DNA of 22,098 nt from Candidatus Zixiibacteriota bacterium (GTDB lineage: Bacteria > Zixibacteria > MSB-5A5 > GN15 > FEB-12). Position numbers and translations under genes: made by a program. The stretch covers positions 1 through 22,098 of the forward strand of contig JACZYS010000011.1 of the NCBI GenBank assembly GCA_022570975.1, given 5' to 3'. Positions within the stretch are counted from its first letter, which is position 1. Every line of letters begins with the position of its first letter. Below, piece by piece: positions 15,210-20,675 of this stretch. The notes beneath the pieces were generated by a model. It was not told the origin of the DNA and made no database searches. It was given only the letters and a program-made list of their open reading frames with translations.

Positions 15210-16823
15210 ATGATTTTAAATAAGACAGCAATACTTCTGTTGTTGTTTTCAACTGTTTCTGTATCGGCTGTTTATAGTGAGAGTCTAACAAAATTCAAAA
15301 TCACTGATTACATTCCTGAAAAATTTGAAGATTTCCTGCTGTACATAGACGGTAGCGGGAGTTTCGAGTTAAGAAATAGAAATGATAATGCTTCAGTGAG
15401 AAATTCAAGTGTTGAGAGAGATCAGTATATTTCAAGCTTAGTATTAAATAGCTCATACCTTTTTGAGACTATTGAGAAGAGATTGAGAATTGATCTTGAC
15501 TTGAATTATGAGTTAGAATCTAATCGGAGTGGATCAATTGACATTCGAGAAAACTCTAACTATACGCTGCAGAAGATAATTTTGAATTCTGATAGTAATA
15601 TAAAAAAGTACGGACTTCGCATTCATTTGGATGCCTCCTCGTATTTTGCGCAAGAAATATTTCACAATTTTCAGGTGATGGGAACTTATAGTAAATCAAT
15701 TGATGATGGTGAATTGAACTTTTCGATGCAGTCTCTCGACAGTAATCTTGTAGGGGATATTCTAACTGAAATTAATAGAAACAGTAATACTTATAGAAAA
15801 AGTAAATCAAGTTACGAAGCATATAATTTTACTGCAATTGTAGGAGTTGGGTGGGGACACAAGTATGTCGGAGTCTATAGTGCCACTGCAAACTATTATA
15901 TTGATCTTCTAAAAAAAAATGACCTTTTGATTAGAAATCTATCAAATGCAGAAATGCTGGAATTGACTAAACTGATTTATGAGCATAGATTAGAAAAGCA
16001 TTACAGCAAACGAGAGTTGCGGATAAAAACATTCAAGGCTATTACAGAATTTTTGATAACGATTGGAATTATTAATCAAGAAAATTTTCTTCCCACATTT
16101 TTACTGGAAGACATTTGGGATTATTTTCCAAAAGACCCAAGGTATTTCGGTTTTCAAGTCCAGGTATTCTATGAAGGGAATACACATCTTGATGAAGTTG
16201 AGAATGATATTTATACAAGAGAATACAATACAACTAACGAATACTCCTATGACATAAACAATTCAACACTTATTGATTCTACATATTCTGTTGACAGTTC
16301 TGAAACTGTTAAGTCAAATTCCCGAAGAACTCTTAGTGGATCAAAGAATATGAATCTGTTGTTTACTTATGAAAAACCATTGAACTTTAAGTGGCAATTT
16401 TCCAGCAGTCTTAGGTACCGAGTTCCATTTATAACTAATACAATAAGTGAAATGGAGGAAGGTGACATAAGAGAAGATTTATTCGATAACTCAGATTTAA
16501 ATTTTGACAATACCCTCTCTTTCATACCTACTACAAGAACCAGAGCAGATTTTATGGTCAATATGGTTTATCAAAATAGAGATTTTATAAGAAGAGCTTA
16601 TGTCGGTCGGCAACCAAATGGTTTCTATAGAGATTCGAAAATTAAGCAGAAGTCATTTTCAATTTTAACTGAATTTACTGGGACATATAGAATCTCAATA
16701 CCTACTAATCTAACGGTTAGCATGAGAAATTATTACGAACATTTTAGTTTTACAGAAACAGCCAAAAAAAATACAAGTTCTATTCTTTCGTTTTCTGTTG
16801 GACTGAGTCATTACTTATACTAA
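15210..16823 (+). CDS. AT-rich exported protein of unknown function, possible outer-membrane barrel
   Basis: The 537-residue product starts with a signal peptide (MILNKTAILLLLFSTVSVSA). Most of the mature chain shows alternating hydrophobic/polar beta strands (for example 72-86, 107-125, 137-150, 208-228, 305-318, 378-404, 440-460, 482-500 and 524-537) and ends in tyrosine, as outer-membrane barrels often do. A helical region at about 243-300 (ELTKLIYEHRLEKHYSKREL and on) interrupts the strands and leads into LLEDIWDYFPKDPR. I do not recognise a named family. AGGGAT before the ATG is a fair ribosome site. The DNA is visibly more AT-rich, with more AAT/AGA/ATA codons, than the kinase before it or ino1 after it, so recent transfer is possible. 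It ends 10 nt before csaA. Confidence 0.75.
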   Translation: MILNKTAILLLLFSTVSVSAVYSESLTKFKITDYIPEKFEDFLLYIDGSGSFELRNRNDNASVRNSSVERDQYISSLVLNSSYLFETIEKRLRIDLDLNYELESNRSGSIDIRENSNYTLQKIILNSDSNIKKYGLRIHLDASSYFAQEIFHNFQVMGTYSKSIDDGELNFSMQSLDSNLVGDILTEINRNSNTYRKSKSSYEAYNFTAIVGVGWGHKYVGVYSATANYYIDLLKKNDLLIRNLSNAEMLELTKLIYEHRLEKHYSKRELRIKTFKAITEFLITIGIINQENFLPTFLLEDIWDYFPKDPRYFGFQVQVFYEGNTHLDEVENDIYTREYNTTNEYSYDINNSTLIDSTYSVDSSETVKSNSRRTLSGSKNMNLLFTYEKPLNFKWQFSSSLRYRVPFITNTISEMEEGDIREDLFDNSDLNFDNTLSFIPTTRTRADFMVNMVYQNRDFIRRAYVGRQPNGFYRDSKIKQKSFSILTEFTGTYRISIPTNLTVSMRNYYEHFSFTETAKKNTSSILSFSVGLSHYLY

Positions 16824-16833
16824 ATTCTAAATT

Positions 16834-17175
16834 ATGAAACAAGAAATAACATTTGATCAGTTTGAGAAAGTTGATATCAGAGTCGGCGAGATTATCGAAG
16901 TTGAAGATTTTGAGAGGGCCAGATTCCCAACCTATAAACTGACTATTGATTTTGGTGATGAAATAGGAATCAAGAAATCATCTGCCCGCTATAAAGCTGA
17001 CTACACTCCTGACGATTTACTGAACAAGCAATGCTTTGCTATTGTAAATCTTGCCCCTCGCAATATAGCCGGGTTTATGTCCGAAGTACTTGTGCTTGGA
17101 GTTGACAGGGTTGGTGGTGGCATATCAATTGCCCGCCCCGCCGATGAAGCGGTCTTGGGCGCGAAGCTGTATTAG
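16834..17175 (+). CDS. csaA: CsaA-like tRNA-binding-domain protein
   Basis: The 113-residue protein is a free-standing OB-fold tRNA-binding domain, as at the C-terminus of bacterial MetRS. Key stretches are FDQFEKVDIRVGEIIEVEDF (7-26), the KLTIDFGDEIGIKKSSAR segment and AIVNLAPRNIAGFMSEVLVL with the VNL/M-SEVL pattern. Length and order match CsaA, described in Bacillus subtilis as an export-related chaperone and tRNA binder. It is a dimeric cytoplasmic protein by family knowledge. No good ribosome site is seen before the ATG, and the gene follows the unknown exported protein after 10 nt. The final GAKLY lacks only a few residues compared with usual members. Identity is secure, cellular role less so. 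Confidence 0.9.
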   Translation: MKQEITFDQFEKVDIRVGEIIEVEDFERARFPTYKLTIDFGDEIGIKKSSARYKADYTPDDLLNKQCFAIVNLAPRNIAGFMSEVLVLGVDRVGGGISIARPADEAVLGAKLY

Positions 17176-17198
17176 TGTTGTCGTCTATGCAGTAAATC

Positions 17199-17225
17199 GG
17201 GGCAGACGAGGCAGCTGCCGCCCAC
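17199..17225. repeat. Palindromic repeat B, copy 1
   Basis: GGGGCAGACGAGG followed by CAGCTGCCGCCCAC. It shares ends with copy 2 at 17518-17545 but is shorter in the centre, so only GGCAG/CTGCC pairs. It is the left outer member of the repeat nest that fills 17176-17577. Confidence 0.7.
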
Positions 17226-17240
17226 AAAAAAAACGAAATC

Positions 17241-17268
17241 GGATTGCTTCGCGGAGCCTCGCAATGAC
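17241..17268. repeat. Palindromic repeat C (ATTGC...GCAAT type)
   Basis: GGATTGCTTCGCGGAGCCTC then GCAATGAC. ATTGC/GCAAT and GCT/AGC pair. From memory, near-identical elements (reverse complement GTCATTGCGAGG...GAAGCAATCC) recur in intergenic regions of many unrelated environmental genomes. There is one copy in this window. Confidence 0.6.
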
Positions 17269-17288
17269 GTAATATTCAATTCTTCTGT

Positions 17289-17329
17289 AGGTCAGTGAGC
17301 CCTGCGCTCCTGACATCTTAAACTAAAAA
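17289..17329. repeat. Palindromic repeat A, copy 1 (41 bp)
   Basis: Matches 17477-17517 at 40 of 41 positions, differing only at 17305 (C) versus 17493 (T). The core folds as GTCAG-t-GAGC / GCTC-CTGAC with loop CCTGC. It is followed by CATCTTAAACTAAAAA, which is conserved in both copies. Confidence 0.9.
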
Positions 17330-17343
17330 ATGCTATTACTGCC

Positions 17344-17420
17344 TAAGTCGCCCTGAGCGGAGTCGAAGGGTTTCTTGAAAATAAAATACTACACTTCTCG
17401 ACTCCGCTCGAACTGACTTA
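17344..17420. repeat. Inverted-repeat element D
   Basis: TAAGTC-N5-GAGCGGAGTCGA (17344-17366) is mirrored by TCGACTCCGCTC-N5-GACTTA (17398-17420) around 31 AT-rich bases. At least 18 of 23 arm positions pair. The GAGCGGAGTCGAAGG core resembles a short intergenic repeat seen in many environmental bacteria. It lies between the two copies of repeat A. Confidence 0.8.
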
Positions 17421-17476
17421 AAGGGTAATGTTTCGCTTAGGATGGCAGCTAATATTTTCTTGATAGTTAAGATACA

Positions 17477-17517
17477 AGGTCAGTGAGCCCTGTGCTCCTG
17501 ACATCTTAAACTAAAAA
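17477..17517. repeat. Palindromic repeat A, copy 2 (41 bp)
   Basis: Second copy of the 17289-17329 repeat, in the same orientation, one mismatch. It abuts repeat B copy 2 with no bases between. Confidence 0.9.
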
Positions 17518-17543
17518 GGGGCAGACGAGGGCGTCTGCCGCCC
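17513..17543 (-). terminator. Intrinsic terminator for the tetR gene formed by repeat B
   Basis: Read on the minus strand, GGCAGACG, a CCCT loop and CGTCTGCC make a perfect 8-bp stem, followed by CC and TTTTT. It lies 35-65 nt past the tetR stop, so a repeat copy supplies the terminator. Confidence 0.6.
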
Positions 17544-17545
17544 AC
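17518..17545. repeat. Palindromic repeat B, copy 2
   Basis: GGGGCAGACGAGGGCGTCTG then CCGCCCAC. It has the same ends as copy 1 (17199-17225) and a perfect GGCAGACG/CGTCTGCC stem. It closes the nest on the right. Confidence 0.75.
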
Positions 17546-17577
17546 GTAACTGAAGTCTGAAAGTTCAAAAATCCAAT

Positions 17578-18234
17578 TCAGGCTTTTATTCCATCAAATA
17601 AGAACGAGATTAAGTAGCCCTCAAGCTCAAATCTGGTTAGCTTTTTCTTCTGGTACTGTTTTTCAAGTAAGGCACCAATAATCAGAGTTACAATATGTGT
17701 CGTCAGTTCAACATCGTAATCGCCTCTTATCTCCCCGGTAGTTTCACCTCTCTCAATTATTTCACTAACATATTGAGTAATATGACGGGTGATATCAATA
17801 CCCTCTAAAGTAACCCCGGCATGGTTTAAGGCGTTGGTGACAAACAAATAAAATCTCTGTTCCGGTTCATAAAGTTTGCTGTTTATTACAAGAGTCTGAA
17901 ACAAATACAATAATCTGTCTCTGGCAAAAACCGCTTTCTCGTTTTGCTTGGTCTCGGCAATCCATTTTTCCAGATAATCATCAAAAATCAAAATAGCAAA
18001 TTCCAGCAGGTGAACTTTTGAGGGAAAATACTGAAAAAACGAACCTTTGGAAATCCCGGCCTCACGGCAGAGCTGGTCAATTGCCATGCCGTCATATCCG
18101 TATTCCCCAAAGATCTTAATAGTTGTCTGGTAAATCCGATCCTTTTTCTCAGGTTCTAAACGGCGAAACCGGTCGGTTACAATTGAGCGGTTGACCAGCT
18201 CAACAACAACGTTTTCATCAATATATTTCTGCAT
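17578..18234 (-). CDS. TetR/AcrR-family transcriptional regulator
   Basis: The 218-residue protein has an N-terminal TetR DNA-binding domain at about 25-72. Helix 1 is around RIYQTTIKIFGEYGYDG, and the helix-turn-helix AIDQLCREAGISKGSFFQYF is followed by the usual PSK. The C-terminal ligand domain (about 75-218) is alpha-helical, with no ligand signature I can name. It carries a longer leader (1-22) than typical. It is divergent from ino1 and a dyad lies 24 nt upstream of its own start, so it probably represses itself and may influence ino1. On the other side it converges with csaA across the repeat nest. The start ATG has no strong ribosome site. Class is certain, effector unknown. Confidence 0.92.
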   Translation of the reverse strand: MQKYIDENVVVELVNRSIVTDRFRRLEPEKKDRIYQTTIKIFGEYGYDGMAIDQLCREAGISKGSFFQYFPSKVHLLEFAILIFDDYLEKWIAETKQNEKAVFARDRLLYLFQTLVINSKLYEPEQRFYLFVTNALNHAGVTLEGIDITRHITQYVSEIIERGETTGEIRGDYDVELTTHIVTLIIGALLEKQYQKKKLTRFELEGYLISFLFDGIKA

Positions 18235-18257
18235 ATAAAGTATATCACTATAAGAAC

Positions 18258-18273
18258 ATGACTATTCGGTCAT
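18258..18273. promoter_or_regulatory. Possible TetR-family operator
   Basis: ATGAC-TATTCG-GTCAT is a 16-bp dyad with perfect 5-bp arms and 6-bp centre. TGAC...GTCA arms are common in operators of this family. It lies 24-39 nt upstream of the tetR start codon and about 50 nt before the candidate ino1 -35. Confidence 0.45.
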
Positions 18274-18321
18274 TTTCTGTAAACTCAATATATATAATTG
18301 ATTGTTTTTGGCAACTCTTAT

Positions 18322-18350
18322 TTGACCTTTGTCTTGTATGAGCGTAAATT
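18322..18350 (+). promoter_or_regulatory. Candidate ino1 promoter
   Basis: TTGACC (18322-18327), 17-nt spacer, TAAATT (18345-18350), matching consensus at 5/6 and 4/6. A start point near 18357 would give a leader of about 50 nt with AAAGGGA (18394-18400) 7 nt before the ATG. Confidence 0.45.
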
Positions 18351-18407
18351 TATCTCAATTCAAGTGATATCAGATTAATAAATTAATTTTATGAAAGGGA
18401 TAGAAAA

Positions 18408-19616
18408 ATGTCTAGAAAAGTAAGAGTCGCCATTATTGGCGTGGGTAACTGTGCTTCCTCATTGGTGCAGGGAGTAGAGTTTTATAAAAAAGCAAAGGAT
18501 GATGATAATGTTCCGGGATTGATGCATGTCAATCTGGGCGGATACCATATCAGAGATATTGAATTTTCTGCCGCCATTGATATTGATAAGAACAAAGTTG
18601 GCAAAGATTTGGCCACGGCTATTTTCACCAAGCCGAACAACACTTATACTTTTTCCAAAGTTCCTAAAACCGGTATAAAAGTACAGCGCGGCATGACCCA
18701 CGATGGTCTGGGATATTATCTTTCCCAAATAATTGAAAAAGCACCCGGCGACACTGTTGATATTGTGAAACTGCTTAAAGATACGAGGACCGATGTGGTC
18801 ATCAGTTATCTTCCGGTTGGTTCAGAAGAAGCTACCAAGTGGTATGTTGAACAGATTTTGGAAGCAGGTTGCGGATTTGTAAACTGTGTTCCCGTGTTTA
18901 TTGCCCGCGAGCAGTATTGGCAGAAGAGATTTGAAGAAAAAGGTGTTCCTGTTATTGGCGATGATATCAAGTCACAGGTTGGTGCCACCATTACCCACCG
19001 TGTTTTGACCCGGCTGTTCATTGAAAGAGGCGTAAAACTGGAAAGAACCAGTCAGCTCAACGTTGGCGGAAATACAGACTTCCTCAATATGCTTGAACGA
19101 TCACGTTTGGAATCCAAAAAGATTTCCAAAACCAACGCCGTGACCTCTCAGCTCAATTATGATATCGGCGCCGGCAATGTGCATATTGGACCATCCGACT
19201 ATGTGGAATGGCTGACCGATAGAAAATGGGCATATATCAGAATGGAAGGTACCACTTTTGGTAACGTTCCATTAAACCTCGAATTAAAAATGGAAGTCTG
19301 GGACAGTCCCAATTCGGCCGGCGTGGTAATTGATGCCGTCCGCTGTTGCAAAATTGCAATGGACAACAAACTCTCCGGTGCTTTGCTTGAACCATCTTCA
19401 TATTTCAAGAAATCTCCGCCGGTACAATATACTGACGAGGAAGCCCGCAGACTGACCGAAGAATTTATTGCTAAATATGGCTGGAAAAACTCCAAATCAG
19501 GCAAACCCCAAAAAGTAAAAATGGCCGCAAAAAAACCAGCTCTGAAAAGACCTGCAATAAAGAAAGACCCGGCCAAGAAAACCACTCCCAAAAGAGTCGT
19601 ACGAAAAAAACCGTAG
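18408..19616 (+). CDS. ino1: Inositol-3-phosphate synthase with lysine-rich C-terminal tail
   Basis: The 402-residue enzyme converts glucose-6-phosphate to 1L-myo-inositol-1-phosphate (D-myo-inositol-3-phosphate) using NAD. VAIIGVGNCASSLVQG (7-22) is the NAD-binding turn, and VPGLMHVNLGGYHIRDIEF is typical of the actinobacterial/archaeal-type short enzyme. VQRGMTHDGLG, GDDIKSQVGATITHR (184-198) and LNVGGNTDFLNM (217-228) belong to the catalytic domain, with conserved lysines including Lys188. Family members usually end close to residue 360. Here residues 361-402 add a basic tail with 17 Lys/Arg and only one acidic residue, rich in K-K-P-A-like steps as in histone H1-like proteins. The AAAGGGA site supports the start. 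The TAG stop lies inside the first unit of the downstream tandem array. Product should feed inositol lipids or solutes. Confidence 0.94.
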   Translation: MSRKVRVAIIGVGNCASSLVQGVEFYKKAKDDDNVPGLMHVNLGGYHIRDIEFSAAIDIDKNKVGKDLATAIFTKPNNTYTFSKVPKTGIKVQRGMTHDGLGYYLSQIIEKAPGDTVDIVKLLKDTRTDVVISYLPVGSEEATKWYVEQILEAGCGFVNCVPVFIAREQYWQKRFEEKGVPVIGDDIKSQVGATITHRVLTRLFIERGVKLERTSQLNVGGNTDFLNMLERSRLESKKISKTNAVTSQLNYDIGAGNVHIGPSDYVEWLTDRKWAYIRMEGTTFGNVPLNLELKMEVWDSPNSAGVVIDAVRCCKIAMDNKLSGALLEPSSYFKKSPPVQYTDEEARRLTEEFIAKYGWKNSKSGKPQKVKMAAKKPALKRPAIKKDPAKKTTPKRVVRKKP

Positions 19617-19641
19617 CTTCGCTACTTTTTTAATGACAATT

Positions 19642-19672
19642 AAGAGCCTGTTGCAATGCAGGCTCTTTTTTT
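19642..19672 (+). terminator. Intrinsic terminator in array unit 1
   Basis: AAGAGCCTG (19642-19650), 8-nt loop TTGCAATG, CAGGCTCTT (19659-19667), continuing into a T-run. This is the first strong terminator after ino1. Confidence 0.85.
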
Positions 19673-19823
19673 ATGCGATTTGTATCAACGTGCTATGCAA
19701 TAGTAGCTTCGCTACTTTTTTAATAACAATGAAGAACTTGTAGAAATGCAGGCTCCTTTTTTAAGCAATTTGTATCAACGATCTATGCAATAGTAGCTTC
19801 GCTACTTTTTTAATACCAATGAA

Positions 19824-19852
19824 GAGCCTGTAGAAATACAGGCTCCTTTTTT
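19824..19852 (+). terminator. Intrinsic terminator in array unit 3
   Basis: GAGCCTGTA (19824-19832), GAAA loop, TACAGGCTC (19837-19845), then C and T6. The stem is 9 bp without mismatch. The equivalent hairpin of unit 2 (from 19734) is weakened by one A/C mismatch and two G-T pairs. Confidence 0.75.
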
Positions 19853-19911
19853 AAGCAATTTGTATCAACGATCTATGCAATAGTAGCTTCGCTACTTTTT
19901 TAATAACAATG

Positions 19912-19943
19912 AAGAGCCTCTAGAAATACAGGCTCTTTTTTTT
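19912..19943 (+). terminator. Intrinsic terminator in array unit 4
   Basis: GAGCCTCTA (19914-19922), GAAA loop, TACAGGCTC (19927-19935), then T8. One C/C mismatch in the stem. It is the last hairpin before tmk. Confidence 0.75.
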
Positions 19944-20030
19944 GAGTCATTTACTCACTTTTGTCACATAGTTTGCTCTCTTGAGATGTTAAAACTTTCT
20001 ATTTTGAGAAATTGGTCGTATAAATAAAAA

Positions 20031-20675
20031 ATGATAAAGAGCAGCAGATCAAAGCCATGTTTTATCACCTTTGAGGGGATAGACGGCTGCGGCAAATCAA
20101 CCCAGGCCTTGCTTGTCTACCGGGATTTGACCAAACGCGGATTTTCTGTTGCCATGTTTCGTGAGCCGGGCTCAACCAATCTTTCAGAAAAAATCAGATC
20201 AATTCTGCTCAATGAAAAAAACACAATCTCAGATATTACCGAGCTGCTTTTGTATCAGGCGGCGCGTTCTGAACTAACAGCCAGGGAAATCAGACCGGAA
20301 CTGGCCAAAGGAAATATTGTATTGTGTGACCGCTACTATGACTCAACTACTGCCTATCAGGGTTACGGGCGGGGGTTGGATTTAAAAGCGGTGCGCACCC
20401 TTAACCGTATAGCCACCAAAGGGCTGACACCTGATTTGACTCTTCTTTTTGACATAGATTTAAAAACGGCTATCTCAAGAAGAAAAAAGAAGAAAGACCG
20501 GCTGGAATCAGAATCAAAATCTTTCTTTGTTAAAGTCAGAAAAGGCTTTCAGGAAATTGCCCGCAAAGAAAGACGAAGAATAAAAGTTGTTGATGCTACC
20601 CAACCGGTTGAAAATGTTTTTCTGGACGTAAAGAAAATAATATCACGAAAATTAAAAATAGATGTCTCTTCTTGA
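20031..20675 (+). CDS. tmk: Thymidylate kinase
   Basis: Tmk phosphorylates dTMP to dTDP for DNA synthesis. The 214-residue product has the P-loop FEGIDGCGKSTQ (14-25), FREPGST (43-49) as the equivalent of the usual REPGGT, CDRYYDSTTAYQGYGRGLD (99-117) and the lid region SRRKKKKDRLE (164-174), which is unusually lysine-rich. Length is normal. The gene overlaps the next gene by 14 nt, so both are probably cotranscribed. Its own promoter must lie after the terminator array; only a TATAAA at 20019-20024 is visible and no good -35. No Shine-Dalgarno site precedes the ATG. The identification is secure. Confidence 0.95.
   Translation: MIKSSRSKPCFITFEGIDGCGKSTQALLVYRDLTKRGFSVAMFREPGSTNLSEKIRSILLNEKNTISDITELLLYQAARSELTAREIRPELAKGNIVLCDRYYDSTTAYQGYGRGLDLKAVRTLNRIATKGLTPDLTLLFDIDLKTAISRRKKKKDRLESESKSFFVKVRKGFQEIARKERRRIKVVDATQPVENVFLDVKKIISRKLKIDVSS

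Larger units (their letters stand above)
19613..19943 (+). repeat. Tandem 90-bp repeat, 3.7 units, each with two terminator-like hairpins
   Basis: Units begin at 19613, 19703, 19793 and 19883 with an exact 90-bp period; the last is cut after 61 bp. Each unit starts with GTAGCTTCGCTAC plus T6 (a 5-bp stem with 3-nt loop). About 12 nt later comes a second hairpin of the GAGCCTGTA/TACAGGCTC kind with a GNRA loop (GCAA in unit 1, GAAA in the others) followed by a T-run. The spacer ending TATCAACG..CTATGCAATA is identical over its 30 bp in units 2 and 3. Those two units differ at four positions overall. The array, with 87 AT-rich bases after it showing only a TATAAA at 20019-20024, fills the gap between ino1 and tmk. 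Confidence 0.93.

Noticed and set aside
17090..17272. Small plus-strand open frame across the csaA end and repeats
   Set aside because: It starts inside csaA in another frame and continues through palindromic repeats; product is arginine-rich nonsense.
19613..19943. CRISPR array
   Set aside because: The period is 90 bp and the whole unit is repeated; there are no unique spacers and no cas genes.
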